From Cryobacterium breve (GTDB taxonomy: Bacteria; Actinomycetota; Actinomycetes; Actinomycetales; Microbacteriaceae), in the NCBI RefSeq assembly GCF_027594785.1, contig NZ_CP075584.1, positions 3,895,300 to 3,959,299 on the forward strand: a DNA stretch of 64,000 bases, read 5' to 3'. The notes beneath the pieces are model-generated. The model worked only from the letters and a program-made list of their open reading frames with translations, was not told the origin of the DNA and ran no database searches. Made by a program: the position numbers and the translations under genes. Within the stretch, counting starts at the first letter, position 1. Each line of letters begins with the position of its first letter. Below, one piece after another: positions 46,120 through 55,513 of this stretch.

Positions 46120-47460
46120 GTGACGTATCCGCTGCAGTCGACAACCGTTCCGAGCCTTCCGATCAACCCGCCGCAGCGCCTGCTGATGGGGCCGGGGCCG
46201 ATCAACGCGGACCCACGGGTGCTGCGCGCCATGTCCGCCCAACTCGTCGGCCAGTACGATCCGGCGATGACCGGGTATATGACCGAAACGATGGGCCTGT
46301 ACCGCGACGTATTCCGCACCGGCAATCAACAGACCCTCGTGATCGACGGCACCGCGCGCGCCGGGATCGAAGCCGCCCTCGTCTCGCTGATCCAGCCGGG
46401 CGACCGGGTGCTCGTGCCCATCTTCGGGCGTTTCGGGCACCTGCTCCGCGAGATCGCCGAACGGGTCGGCGCAGAGGTCCACGTTCGAGAGGTGCCGTGG
46501 GGCACCGTCTTCACACCGGCCGCGATCGAACAGGCGATCATCGAGACCCGGCCGACGCTGCTTGCGATCGTCCACGGCGACACCTCGACGACCCTCGCCC
46601 AGCCGCTCGACGAGCTCGGCGACATCTGCGCCCGGCACGGCGTGCTCTTCTACACCGACGTGACAGCCTCGCTCGCCGGCAACACCTTCGAAGCGGATGC
46701 CTGGGGTCTCGACGCCGTGACCGCCGGCCTGCAGAAGTGCCTCGCCGGGCCGTCCGGTTCCGCGCCGGCCACCTTCTCGGCCCGCGCCGTCGAGGTGATC
46801 GAATCCCGCCGGAGCATCGAGGCTGGCATCCGCGAGCCCGGGGACGCGGTGCTGTCCAACCGGATCCGCTCGAACTATTTCGACCTCGCGATGCTCTTCG
46901 ACTACTGGGGTCCCCGCAGGCTCAACCACCACACCGAGGCCACGACCGCCCTGTACGGCGCCAGGGAGTGCGCGCGCCTCCTCGTCGACGAGGGCATGGA
47001 GAACGCCGTCGCCCGGCACCGGCTGCACGGCTCGGCGATGCTCGCGGGAGTGCACGGGCTGGGACTCTCCGTCTTCGGCGACCCGGCCCACCGGATGAAC
47101 AACGTCGTCGCGGTCTTGATTCCCGACGGCGTCAACGGCGACGCGGTGCGCGGCACGCTCCTCGACGACTTCGGCATCGAGATCGGCACCTCCTTCGGTC
47201 CGCTGCACGGCAAGGTCTGGCGGATCGGCGTGATGGGCTACAACGCCCGCAAGGACACCGTGCTGACCACCCTCGCGGCGCTCGAACAGGTGCTGCGGCG
47301 CGCGGGGGCATCCGTCACCGGCGGCGGGGGAGTCGGCGCGGCCTGGGACCTGTACGCCGACGCCGACCGTGACGCCGCTGCCGAGCCGCCTGCCGGGACT
47401 GCCGCTGTCGACGCGGATCGCGTCGCTGCCGCGACCGACGATGCCGTGGTGCTCTCATGA
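46120..47460 (+). CDS. pucG: (S)-ureidoglycine-glyoxylate aminotransferase-like PLP enzyme
   Basis: 446 aa, fold type I aminotransferase. It has LLMGPGPINADPRVLRAM, the PLP Lys in AGLQKCLAGPSG, SNYFDLAMLFDYWGPRRLNHHTEAT and HRMNNVVAVLIP. The Asn-Tyr pair and the HHTEA block are seen in PucG-type ureidoglycine aminotransferases. It would pass the amino group of ureidoglycine to glyoxylate. GTG start. The C-terminus extends with an Ala/Asp-rich tail of about 50 residues. It overlaps allC by ATGA, which supports an allantoin pathway role. Confidence 0.86.
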   Translation: MTYPLQSTTVPSLPINPPQRLLMGPGPINADPRVLRAMSAQLVGQYDPAMTGYMTETMGLYRDVFRTGNQQTLVIDGTARAGIEAALVSLIQPGDRVLVPIFGRFGHLLREIAERVGAEVHVREVPWGTVFTPAAIEQAIIETRPTLLAIVHGDTSTTLAQPLDELGDICARHGVLFYTDVTASLAGNTFEADAWGLDAVTAGLQKCLAGPSGSAPATFSARAVEVIESRRSIEAGIREPGDAVLSNRIRSNYFDLAMLFDYWGPRRLNHHTEATTALYGARECARLLVDEGMENAVARHRLHGSAMLAGVHGLGLSVFGDPAHRMNNVVAVLIPDGVNGDAVRGTLLDDFGIEIGTSFGPLHGKVWRIGVMGYNARKDTVLTTLAALEQVLRRAGASVTGGGGVGAAWDLYADADRDAAAEPPAGTAAVDADRVAAATDDAVVLS

Positions 47461-48782
47461 CGACCGCGGTGCCGAGCGTGTCGGATGCCGACGCGGCCGT
47501 GATCCTGGCCCGGTGCGACGCGCTCGCCCGGCACTCGTCCCTCACTGAGGGGATCGAGCGGACCTACCTCTCGGCGGAGCACGCCGCCGTCAACTACCGG
47601 GTCGCCGGCTGGATGACCGCAGCGGGTCTCACCACCTGGCAGGATGCCGCCGGGAACCAGTGCGCACGGCTCTCCGGCCGCACCCGCGGGCTCCCGGCCC
47701 TGCTGCTCGGCTCGCACCTCGACACTGTGCGCGCGGCGGGACGCTACGACGGCATCCTCGGTGTGCTCGTGGCCATCACCGTCGCCGGGCGGATCGCCGC
47801 CTCTGGACGCCCGCTGCCGTTCGCCCTCGAGATCGCGGCATTCGGCGACGAGGAGGGCACCCGCTTCGGCACCACCCTGCTCGGCAGCCGGGCCGTGGCC
47901 GGCACCTGGCTCGAGTCCTGGTGGGACCTCCGTGACGAGGGCGGCGTGAGCCTGCGCGAGGCATTCCTCGCCTTCGGCCTCGACCCTGCCAAGGTCGGCG
48001 ACGCCGCCCGCGCGCCCCAGGAGCTCGTCGGCTACCTCGAGGCCCATATCGAACAGGGACCCGTGCTCGAGGAGGAGAACCGTGCCCTCGGCGTCGTCAC
48101 TGGAATCGCCGGTGCCCGCCGCTTCCTGTTGACGGTCACCGGGGCCGCCGGGCACTCCGGGACCCCGTGGTCCCGTCGCCGCGACGCCCTCGCCGGTGCT
48201 GCCGAGTGCATCACGACGATCGAGCGCATCGCCCGCACCGAGGGCCTCACCGCGACCGTCGGACACCTGAAGGTGTTTCCGGACGCCGTCAACGTCATCC
48301 CAGGGAAGGTCGAGTTCAGCCTCGACCTGCGCGCGCCGGACGACGCCGACCGCGATCGGGGCTGGACCCTGATCGAGGCCGCCCTCACCGACATCTGCGC
48401 CACCCGCGTCCTCCACCTCGACAGCAACCAGGTGCACGAGGCGGCCGCCGTGGCCTGCGCACCGCGGTTGCGTGCGGCGATTGCGGCCGGCATCCGCTCG
48501 ACCGAAGCGGTCGCGGCACGGCAAGGCGAGGTCGGGTCGGACTCCGGCGCGGAGGAACCGACCGAGCCGGCCCCGCGCGAGCTGCCCTCGATCGCCGGTC
48601 ACGACGCGATGGCGATCGCCGCGATCACCGACGTCGGCATGCTCTTTGTACGCTGTGCCGGCGGGATCAGCCACCACCCGGACGAGTCGGTGACCGCGGC
48701 CGACGTCGCTCTCGCCGTTGACGCTCTCGAAGCCGCCGTCCGAGCCCTCGCCGCAGGCTACCCGGCCGTCTCATCGGCATAA
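47457..48782 (+). CDS. allC: Allantoate amidohydrolase (M20 family)
   Basis: 441 aa. Metal ligands are in LLLGSHLDTV, FGDEEGTRFG and the AHIEQGPVLEEEN block. The dimerisation domain has GAAGHSGTPW, and SIAGHDAMAIA and GISHHPDESV are typical of the HyuC/AllC group. It hydrolyses allantoate to ureidoglycine or ureidoglycolate, CO2 and ammonia. A charged low-complexity insert (about residues 350-372) precedes the AGHDA motif. The stop lies inside an inverted repeat shared with the convergent gene. Confidence 0.92.
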   Translation: MTTAVPSVSDADAAVILARCDALARHSSLTEGIERTYLSAEHAAVNYRVAGWMTAAGLTTWQDAAGNQCARLSGRTRGLPALLLGSHLDTVRAAGRYDGILGVLVAITVAGRIAASGRPLPFALEIAAFGDEEGTRFGTTLLGSRAVAGTWLESWWDLRDEGGVSLREAFLAFGLDPAKVGDAARAPQELVGYLEAHIEQGPVLEEENRALGVVTGIAGARRFLLTVTGAAGHSGTPWSRRRDALAGAAECITTIERIARTEGLTATVGHLKVFPDAVNVIPGKVEFSLDLRAPDDADRDRGWTLIEAALTDICATRVLHLDSNQVHEAAAVACAPRLRAAIAAGIRSTEAVAARQGEVGSDSGAEEPTEPAPRELPSIAGHDAMAIAAITDVGMLFVRCAGGISHHPDESVTAADVALAVDALEAAVRALAAGYPAVSSA

Positions 48783-48877
48783 CTCCTTCACATTCTGAGG
48801 GCTCGCGCAACAGGCCCTGCGGTGACCCGTGTTTCCGGGCGTTCGTGTCGGCGGGCCCGGAATTTGCAGGAGTTATG
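48778..48877. repeat. 100-bp inverted repeat holding the stops of two convergent genes
   Basis: CATAACTCCTTCACATTC (48778-48795) and GAATTTGCAGGAGTTATG (48860-48877) pair at 16 of 18 positions. The allC TAA and the mocA TAA lie inside the two arms. It may act as a bidirectional terminator. Confidence 0.7.
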
Positions 48878-49520
48878 ACTCGGGCACGCCGGGGAGGGTG
48901 TCGACGTCGGCGCCCGTCGTGAGGTCGCCGCATTCGACCGGGAGCACGCCGTGCGCGAGCAGATAGGGACGCGCCCCGGTGTCGCCCGTGAGTTGCGCCC
49001 GCAGCGGTTCCCAGTGCGTGCGCCCGATCAGCACCGGATGCCCCGGCCGGCCGGCGAAAACGGCCTGCCTCAGGCTGTCCGGGGTCACGCCAGCGTCAGC
49101 GTCGAGCACCCGCGCCACCGTCGCGGCGTCGAGGTCGGGGACGTCGACGGGAACGACCGCGACGGCGACGGGGTCACCGGCGACGCCGAGCGCCGCCTCG
49201 AGCCCCGTGCGGAGGGAGGCCGAGAGCCCCTCGGCCCAGTCGGCGGCATACGCGACGACCGTCGTCGGGTCGGTCGGGCCCGCCTCGGCGAGCAGCGCTG
49301 CGGCCGCGGCACCCTCGGCTCCGAGCACGACGATGACGGGTGAGCAACCAGCCGCGCGGAGCACGCCGACCGTCCGCACGAGCCACGGCACACCGTCGGC
49401 CCCGAGCACGAGCGCCTTCGGCTGCCCGAACCGGGAACCGGCCCCCGCGGCCAGCACAAGCCCCGCGACCGGGGCTTTCCCCGCATCCGCCCGGTCGCGC
49501 GCTGCGTCTGTATTCACCAT
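48873..49520 (-). CDS. mocA: Molybdenum cofactor cytidylyltransferase-like NTP transferase
   Basis: 215 aa. GLVLAAGAGSRFGQPKALVLG, the GAEGAAAAALL region, VVPVDVPDLDAATVARVL and GHPVLIGRTHWEPL identify the MocA group. These enzymes make molybdopterin cytosine dinucleotide or bind nucleotides for xanthine-oxidase family enzymes. That fits the xanthine dehydrogenase subunit at 62-64 kb and contrasts with mobA at 26-27 kb, which would serve the FdhF-type enzyme. An in-frame ATG at 49529 is an alternative start. It is divergent from the OHCU decarboxylase gene. Confidence 0.85.
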   Translation of the reverse strand: MVNTDAARDRADAGKAPVAGLVLAAGAGSRFGQPKALVLGADGVPWLVRTVGVLRAAGCSPVIVVLGAEGAAAAALLAEAGPTDPTTVVAYAADWAEGLSASLRTGLEAALGVAGDPVAVAVVPVDVPDLDAATVARVLDADAGVTPDSLRQAVFAGRPGHPVLIGRTHWEPLRAQLTGDTGARPYLLAHGVLPVECGDLTTGADVDTLPGVPES

Positions 49521-49584
49521 GCCCGCCATCGTATGCGCTGTCGCCACGGGCACTCTAGGCTGGAGCAGGACGAGGAGAACTGCC

Positions 49585-50580
49585 ATGAAGAGGATGTCGA
49601 CACCTGAGCTTCGCGAGGCGCTCCTGACCTGCCTGGCCGTACCCCGCTGGGTCGATGAGGTCGCCTCGCAGTCGCCGTTCGAGTCGGCGGCCGCCCTGCT
49701 CGCCGCCGCCCGTACGGCCGCGACACCGCTCAGCCGTAGCGAGATCGACGAAGCGCTGTCCGCGCACCCGCGGATCGGCGAGACCCCGCGGGGAGACTCG
49801 CAGGCCGCGCGGTTCTCCCGCAGCGAGCAGTCCTCCGCCGACGCCGCAGACTCCACCCTCGCCGCGGCGATTGCCGAAGGCAACCGGGCGTACGAGGAAC
49901 GCTTCGGCCGGGTCTTCCTCATCCGCGCCGCCGGCCGGTCGCGCACCGAGATCCTCGCCGAACTGCACCGGCGCCTCGCGCTCGACGACGCCGCCGAGTT
50001 GAAGATCGTCGGCACCGAACTGCGCGACATCGCCCTGCTCCGGCTGGCCACACTCGCCGGAACCGTCGCGGAGCGTCTCGCCGCCGAGCGGGCCACCCGG
50101 GCAGGGGCCCCCGACTCGCCTGACTCCGAAGGCCTTGTCGCGAGCGTCGTCGCCGACGTCGTCGCCGCGACGGCGGCCGCCGGCAACACGACAACTCCAG
50201 CGGCCGTTTCGGTCGCCGCGACAGACGCCCCGATCGCGACTCCCCGAAGCCGCATCACGACCCACGTGCTCGACGCCGTGTCCGGCCGGCCCGCCGCCGA
50301 CGTTCCCGTCGAGCTCGAGCAGCGACTTGAGTCCGGCTGGCACGTGCTCGCGAGCGCCGGCACGGATGCCGACGGCCGGGTCTCCGCGCTCGGCCCGGCC
50401 GATCTCCCCGCGGGCCGGTACCGCCTCACCTTCGACACCGGGCGCTACTTCGCCGGCACCGGCCAGCCGACCCTGTACCCCGAAGTCTCGGTGACGATCG
50501 ACCTGACCGACCCGGCCGCGCACTACCACGTGCCGCTGTTGCTCAGCCCCTTCGCCTACTCGACATACCGCGGCAGCTGA
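49585..50580 (+). CDS. OHCU decarboxylase / 5-hydroxyisourate hydrolase fusion
   Basis: 331 aa. The N-terminal half is OHCU decarboxylase: the catalytic His lies in AHPRIGE, followed by SRSEQSSAD, NRAYEERFGRVFLIRAAGRS and EILAELHRRL. The C-terminal half (from about 215) is HIU hydrolase: ITTHVLDAVSGRPAADVPVELEQ, FDTGRYFA, FYPEVSV-like TLYPEVSVTI, HYHVPLLLSPFAYSTYRGS with the YRGS signature. It performs the two steps from 5-hydroxyisourate to (S)-allantoin in one chain. An Ala/Thr linker of about 40 residues joins the domains. RBS GAGGAG precedes the ATG. Its substrate comes from the urate oxidase encoded 2.3 kb downstream. Confidence 0.93.
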   Translation: MKRMSTPELREALLTCLAVPRWVDEVASQSPFESAAALLAAARTAATPLSRSEIDEALSAHPRIGETPRGDSQAARFSRSEQSSADAADSTLAAAIAEGNRAYEERFGRVFLIRAAGRSRTEILAELHRRLALDDAAELKIVGTELRDIALLRLATLAGTVAERLAAERATRAGAPDSPDSEGLVASVVADVVAATAAAGNTTTPAAVSVAATDAPIATPRSRITTHVLDAVSGRPAADVPVELEQRLESGWHVLASAGTDADGRVSALGPADLPAGRYRLTFDTGRYFAGTGQPTLYPEVSVTIDLTDPAAHYHVPLLLSPFAYSTYRGS

Positions 50581-50657
50581 CCAGGGCGGCCGGCTCGCGG
50601 CATCCGCCCGCGCAGCAGACGCACCCGGCAACGGTCACCGACGCGATCGCGCGCGGG

Positions 50658-50723
50658 AACTGTGGCCGATGCGGACAACTGGTGCCGGCACACGGGCAAC
50701 AGATGTCCGGAGCGGCCACAGTT
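50658..50723. repeat. Palindromic element, copy 1 (upstream of the 137-aa membrane protein)
   Basis: AACTGTGGCCG and CGGCCACAGTT are perfect outer arms. The inner parts TGCGGACAACTGGTGCC and GGCAACAGATGTCCGGA are near-complementary, so almost the whole 66 bp can fold. It is closely similar to the element at 51294. Confidence 0.85.
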
Positions 50724-50840
50724 GTCCGGCTGCGGCAACCGAGCGCGTGCCATACTGCGTGAGTTACCCAGCTCTGCCGCTCGCTCTCGCCATCGCCCGC
50801 CAATGGGCGTCCGACCCGCACCATCGTTGAGGAGCCATTC

Positions 50841-51254
50841 GTGTCGACGATCCGAGATCGCCTGCCAATATCGCCTGTGAATTCACTGATCAGCGTGGCA
50901 TTCCTCATCGCGACCGTCGTGGCGGCGGTGCTCGGCAATCTGGTCGGAGCCGCAGTGCTGCTCGGCTTCGCCGTGATCTGGGTCGGAGTGGCCAGGTACG
51001 CCCGCAGTCCCCGGGCATCCGAACAGCTGCGGATCAGTAATTTCGAGTATCGGGACGCCAACGACCGGAGCCTGGCGAGCCGCGCGTTCGCCGGCGTTGG
51101 TATGGTCGCGCTGACGCTCTCGGGCTTCGATGTGATCGGGATGCTCGTGACCGGCCACCAAGACATGTCGCTGACTCTCCGCTTCGTAGTCCTCGCTGCC
51201 GCGTTCTCGATCGCGCTCGCGAATGCCCTCGAGAAGGAGCACCCCGAGCCCTGA
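50841..51254 (+). CDS. Small multi-pass membrane protein, unknown function
   Basis: 137 aa from GTG with GAGGAG seven bases upstream. Two hydrophobic segments lie near the start (SVAFLIATVVAAVLG and GAAVLLGFAVIWVGVA) and two in the second half (AGVGMVALTLSGFDVIGMLV and TLRFVVLAAAFSIALANAL). A charged loop separates the pairs (RYARSPRASEQLRISNFEYRDANDRS). No family was recognised. It is bracketed by two copies of the same 66-bp palindrome and lies between purine genes on opposite strands. Confidence 0.68.
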   Translation: MSTIRDRLPISPVNSLISVAFLIATVVAAVLGNLVGAAVLLGFAVIWVGVARYARSPRASEQLRISNFEYRDANDRSLASRAFAGVGMVALTLSGFDVIGMLVTGHQDMSLTLRFVVLAAAFSIALANALEKEHPEP

Positions 51255-51293
51255 CCCACGGCATCCGCGTGTGGCCCGGCCACCGCCGGCATC

Positions 51294-51359
51294 AACTGTT
51301 GCCGATGCGGACAACTGTTGCCGGCGCACGGGGAACAGTTGTCCGCAACGGCGACAGTT
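51294..51359. repeat. Palindromic element, copy 2 (downstream of the 137-aa membrane protein)
   Basis: AACTGTTGCCG and CGGCGACAGTT pair with one mismatch. The inner TGCGGACAACTGTT is repeated exactly in inverse. Most positions match the copy at 50658. Confidence 0.85.
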
Positions 51360-51396
51360 GCCTGCGGCCGGGACGGAGCCGGCGGGCGAGGCCGCG

Positions 51397-52863
51397 CTAC
51401 TCGGGGGCGAGCACGCGGCGGCCTTGCACGAACACTCCCGTGATCGCGGGCTGGCGGAGCGCGAGCAGCAGGGCGAAGAGGGTCTGGTCCGTGGCCATCC
51501 GCTCGTCGTCCGCCCGGATGCCTCGGTTCAGCACGGTCGCAAGCGGTTCCCAGCGGTCCGGTTCGATGAGCAGGAAGTCGGCGTCCTTGCCCACGTCGAA
51601 GTTGCCGAACCGGGCCTCCATGTCGAGGGCGCGGGCGCCCGCGAGCGTGCCGGTGAAGAGCAGCGCGGCCGGGTCGAGCGAGAGCCCGGCGTCGCCCGGC
51701 TCCGACAGGTGCACCTTGAAGCAGTCGTTGAGCACGCGGGAGATCAGCCACTCGTCGCCGGCGCCGATGTCCGAGCCGATTGCGACGTTCACGCCGAAAG
51801 AGGTCGTCCGCAGCCACGGCATCGTGCCGGAGCCGAGGAACTGCTGCGAGGTCGGGCAGTGCGCGACCGAGGTGCCGGACTCCGCGAGGCGGGCGAGCTC
51901 GGCATCCTCGCAGTGCACCGCGTGGGCGAGGATGCTGCGCCGCCCGAGCAGGCTCGACCCGCCCCGCTTCGACCCCGGCAGAAACAGCCCGTCGTAGGTG
52001 TCGAGGTAGGTGTCGACCCCGTACACCGCCTTCACGGCGTCGATCTCGCCGGTGCCGGGCCGGTTGTTCTCGTTGAGGTGCGAGTGGAAGTACACGCCGC
52101 GCTCGCGCGCGTCGTCGTAGAGCTCGCCGAGGCCGGCGAGGGTCGTCGGCGTCACCGAGAGACTGAACCGGGGCACGACCGCGACCTGCAGCAGCGCCGT
52201 CGCGGGGTCGCCGGTGTCGACGGCGTGCCAGCGGTCGATCTCGGCCCCGATCAGGTCGAGGGCCTCGGCCTCACCGGTCAGGAGAGCGCCGGCAGGGCCC
52301 GACCCGACGGTCTGCACCCCGCGACCACTGACCAGGCGGAGCCCGGCGGCCTGGCTCTCGGCGAAGAGGGCGTCCTGGGCGTGCGGGAAGGCTGACCCGA
52401 AAACGAGGGCGCTCGTGGTGCCGGCCGCGACCCGGCGCCGGGTGAAGTCCCGGGCGATGCGCGCCGCGAACTCGGGGTCCCGCAGCCGGGTCTCGGCGGG
52501 AAACACGCAGTTGTCGAGCCACTCGAGCAGCTGCCCGCCGCCGTAGGCGTCGGTCGAGTAGGTCTGCGGGTAGTGCAGGTGGGTGTCGACGAAGCCGGGC
52601 AGGATGAAGCCGCCGCGGTTGTCGGTCACCGGGTGGTCGCGGAAGCCGGCCGGGAGCTCGGCGAACGGCCCGACCCAGGCGATCCTGCCGTCCGCACCGG
52701 TGACGAGGGCGCCGTCGGGCAGGGACACGAGGTGCTCCCGGGCGTCGGCGACGACCGGGGATCCCGCGATGTGGAAGACGTGGCCGCGATAGACGTGGAC
52801 GGTCGGCGTGGGAACGGATGACGGGGCTGGGGTGGCCGCAGACGCCGGCGCGGAGGTGCTCAT
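51397..52863 (-). CDS. guaD: Guanine deaminase / amidohydrolase family
   Basis: 488 aa. Metal and catalytic residues of the amidohydrolase barrel are visible: GFVDTHLHYPQTYSTDAYG, FHSHLNENNRPGTGEI, LAHAVHCEDAELARLAESGTSVAHCPTSQQFLGSG and NVAIGSDIGAGDEW. QLLEWLDNCVFPAE and the HCPTS block are typical of guanine deaminases. It converts guanine to xanthine and ammonia. In-frame ATG at 52872 is an alternative start. It is followed on the same strand by nothing closer than the membrane gene, and preceded by urate oxidase. Confidence 0.9.
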   Translation of the reverse strand: MSTSAPASAATPAPSSVPTPTVHVYRGHVFHIAGSPVVADAREHLVSLPDGALVTGADGRIAWVGPFAELPAGFRDHPVTDNRGGFILPGFVDTHLHYPQTYSTDAYGGGQLLEWLDNCVFPAETRLRDPEFAARIARDFTRRRVAAGTTSALVFGSAFPHAQDALFAESQAAGLRLVSGRGVQTVGSGPAGALLTGEAEALDLIGAEIDRWHAVDTGDPATALLQVAVVPRFSLSVTPTTLAGLGELYDDARERGVYFHSHLNENNRPGTGEIDAVKAVYGVDTYLDTYDGLFLPGSKRGGSSLLGRRSILAHAVHCEDAELARLAESGTSVAHCPTSQQFLGSGTMPWLRTTSFGVNVAIGSDIGAGDEWLISRVLNDCFKVHLSEPGDAGLSLDPAALLFTGTLAGARALDMEARFGNFDVGKDADFLLIEPDRWEPLATVLNRGIRADDERMATDQTLFALLLALRQPAITGVFVQGRRVLAPE

Positions 52864-52904
52864 CACAGCCATCGTACGGGCGGACCCGCAACGAACCTGA
52901 CCAC

Positions 52905-53810
52905 CTAGACGAGCCCGGTGTAGGAGTCCCAGGCGGTACCTGCATCCGCGGCGTCGTCGTGCAGCACGGTCGCCTGGATCAGGCCGTACGGGCGGTCGGC
53001 CGCGTGGTAGACCTCGTTGTTGTTGGCCACGCCGAAGGGGGAGAGGTCGTAGAGGAAATGATGCTTGTTCGGGGCGGACAGGCGCACCTCGGCGACAACG
53101 GGGAACGCCTCGAGCACGGCCCGGCCCATCTCGTAGAGGGTCTGCTGCAGGGCGAGGGAGTGCACGGTCGCGAACTGGCTGACGAGCACCTGTTTGATGC
53201 CGGCGTAGGTGGCTTCCCAGTCGACATCCGTCGTCGAAAAACGCCAGCCGGCGGTGAGCGAGGTCGCCATCACCCGGTCGGAGGTCGGCTGCAGGAGCGT
53301 GTACGGGTCCTGCATGAAACCGGCGAACTCGGAGCCCGTCGACTTGAGGATCACGAGGTCCTTGAGCCCGCCGATCACCCAGGTGCGCCGGTCCGCGCCC
53401 ATGCCCTCGACCGTGATCGCCGCGGTGCGCACCTCCTGGCCACGCCGCACCCAGGTGTGGTTGTGCTCGCTGCCGTCGACGAGCACCCGTTGCCAGGCGA
53501 ACTCCTCGATCTCGACCCGGGCGGTGTGCACGGGCTCGACCGTGTCGACGAAGTGGGAGGCGAGGTCGAGGCCGTAGCTCTCGATCGAGAGCAGCCCCTT
53601 CTCTTTCGCGAAGGAGTATGCGGTCTGCTTCTGGGTATCCGTCGGCAGAACGTTCAGCTGGTCGCCCGCGAGGTGCGCCCGCGCGAAGTCTCCGCGCAGC
53701 GCGGTCGACACGCTGATGTCGTGGATCTCGTGCCGGGGCGAGTCGCGGTAGATGCGCACAACCCGGTTTTCCGCTTTGCCATACCGGTTGGGTCCGAGAA
53801 CGATCGACAT
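52905..53810 (-). CDS. Urate oxidase (uricase)
   Basis: 301 aa, T-fold enzyme. It has GPNRYGKAENRVVRIYRD, GDFARAHLAGDQLNVLPTDTQKQTAYSFAKE (the catalytic Lys and Thr), EFAWQRVLVDGSEHNHTWVR, KSTGSEFAGFMQDPYTLLQPTSDRVMATSL and NKHHFLYDLSPFGVANNNEVYHAADRPYGLIQATV. It oxidises urate to 5-hydroxyisourate, which the OHCU/HIU fusion processes. The ATG at 53810 has AAGGAG. The open frame continues upstream into the damaged allantoinase gene, but that is read-through after a frameshift and not a fusion. Confidence 0.95.
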   Translation of the reverse strand: MSIVLGPNRYGKAENRVVRIYRDSPRHEIHDISVSTALRGDFARAHLAGDQLNVLPTDTQKQTAYSFAKEKGLLSIESYGLDLASHFVDTVEPVHTARVEIEEFAWQRVLVDGSEHNHTWVRRGQEVRTAAITVEGMGADRRTWVIGGLKDLVILKSTGSEFAGFMQDPYTLLQPTSDRVMATSLTAGWRFSTTDVDWEATYAGIKQVLVSQFATVHSLALQQTLYEMGRAVLEAFPVVAEVRLSAPNKHHFLYDLSPFGVANNNEVYHAADRPYGLIQATVLHDDAADAGTAWDSYTGLV

Positions 53811-53851
53811 CGGGTGGTGCTCCTTCTGGAGGGTGGGCAAGGGGTGGGGAA

Positions 53852-55299
53852 TCAGAGCGTCGGTGCCGGGCGGCGGAGCAGGGCGCCTCGGGGCGGGTCT
53901 TCCGGTGGGGCGGATGCCGCGGGCGACGTGACCCCGGATGCTCCGGCCTCTGCCGGCCCGGTGTCGTGCACGAGCGTGCCGGCGAGCCAGGTGCTGTGCA
54001 CCCGGCCCCTGAGCGTCGCGCCGTCGAACGCGCTCACCGGGTTCTTGTGCTGCAGGGCACCGACGTCGACGGTGAACGACTCCTCCGGCGCGAAGGAGAC
54101 GAGGTCGGCATCCGCCCCCGGCCGGATCGTCCCCTTGCCGGGCAGGCCCGCGAAGCGTGCCGTCGCGGCGGACATCCAGCCGAGCACGCGCTCGAGGCCG
54201 ATCCCGGAGGCGCGGGCGGCCGTCCAGACCGCGGGCAGGCTCAGTTCGAGGCCGGAGATGCCGCCCCAGGCGAGGCCGAAGTCGCCGCCGTGGCCGAGCT
54301 TGAGCTCGCCGGTCGCGGGCGAGTGGTCTGAAGCCACGAGGTCGATCGTGCCGTCGAGGAGGGCCTCCCAGAGCAGGCTCGCGATTGGCGGCGTCCCGGA
54401 TGGGCGGGCAGCACTTGAAGGCGGTCGCCCCGTCGGGGATCTGCTCCGCAGCGAAGGACAGGTAGTGCGGACAGGTCTCGACCGTGATCGGGAGTCCCTC
54501 GGCCCGTGCCGCCCGCAGTCGCGGCAGTGCGGCGGCCGCCGAGAGGTGCAGGATGTGTGCGCGCACGCCGGTACGGCGCACGGCGTCGATCACCCGGTCG
54601 ATCGCACTCGCTTCGGCCTGCGGCGGACGGCTCGCGAGGAAGCCGGCGTATGAGCGCCCGTGGGCGGGCGGGGCCGCGTCGAGCTCGGCGGGGTCTTCGG
54701 CGTGCACGAGCAGCAGGCCGCCGAACGCGGCGATCTCGGCGCCGGCCGCCAGGAGCTCCGCTGAGGAGAGGGCCGGGAACTCATCGACGCCGGAAGGGGA
54801 AAGGAAGGCCTTGAACCCGAACACGCCGGCCGCGTGCAGTTCGTGCAGTGTGCCGAGGTTGCCGGGGATCGCCCCGCCCCAGAACCCGACGTTCACGCTC
54901 GACTGCGGCCCGGCGGCCGCACGCTTCAGCTCGAGGCCGCGCACCGTCGTCGTCGGCGGGATGCTGTTGAGCGGCATGTCGATCACGGTGGTGACCCCGC
55001 CGAACATCGCGGCGCGGGTGGCGCTCGCGAAGCCCTCCCAGTCCGTGCGGCCGGGCTCGTTGACGTGCACGTGGGTGTCGACGAGGCCGGGCAGAAGAAC
55101 CAGGCCCTTCCGCAAACGGATGTCCGTGGCCCCGCCGTCGTGCAGGCCGGACTCTGCGATCGGTCGCGTCTCGACGGGTTCGTCGACCGGCAGGATCGCG
55201 GTGACGATCCCGCCCGTGATCGTCACCGCCCCCGGCGCGAATCCGGCAGGGGGTGAGCACGGCGTCCGCCCGGATCACCCGGTCGACTCGTTCGCGCAT
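53852..55299 (-). CDS. allB: Allantoinase (two frameshifts)
   Basis: About 482 codons, cyclic amidohydrolase. Zinc ligands are in VDTHVHVNEPGRTDWEG, the carboxylated Lys is in GFKAFLSPSGVDEFP, and HAEDPAEL, HILHLSAAAALP, ETCPHYL and LVASDHSPAT complete the set. It hydrolyses allantoin to allantoate for AllC. Breaks: at about 55245 one C too many in CCCCC joins AVLTP to AGFAPGAVTITGG, and at 54375-54379 removing one base of AGGCT gives NRELLWEALLDGTIDLVASDHSP. The true ATG at 55299 has GGAGG seven bases upstream. The uricase gene follows after about 40 bp. Confidence 0.92.
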
Positions 55300-55513
55300 C
55301 GGTCCTCCTGCCTGCTGGAATCCACGGCCGTGAGGCCGACCAGATGGTCTAGCAAACACCCTAATCAGGGCCTCGGGACGCCAATCGGGACTCTCGAAAC
55401 GCGATCGTCACACGCCGGTCGGTTGCCCGTAATACGACCCCCGCGGGCGCCCCGGCGTCTGGCCGTTCCGGGACCGGGGTCGACGAATACCCCGGCCCCG
55501 GCCCGGTCTCCGA

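Noticed and set aside
52905..55226. A 773-aa allantoinase-uricase fusion
   Set aside because: The AllB frame is shifted at about 54377 and runs into the uricase frame. The proper allantoinase frame continues to 53852, and urate oxidase has its own ATG with AAGGAG.
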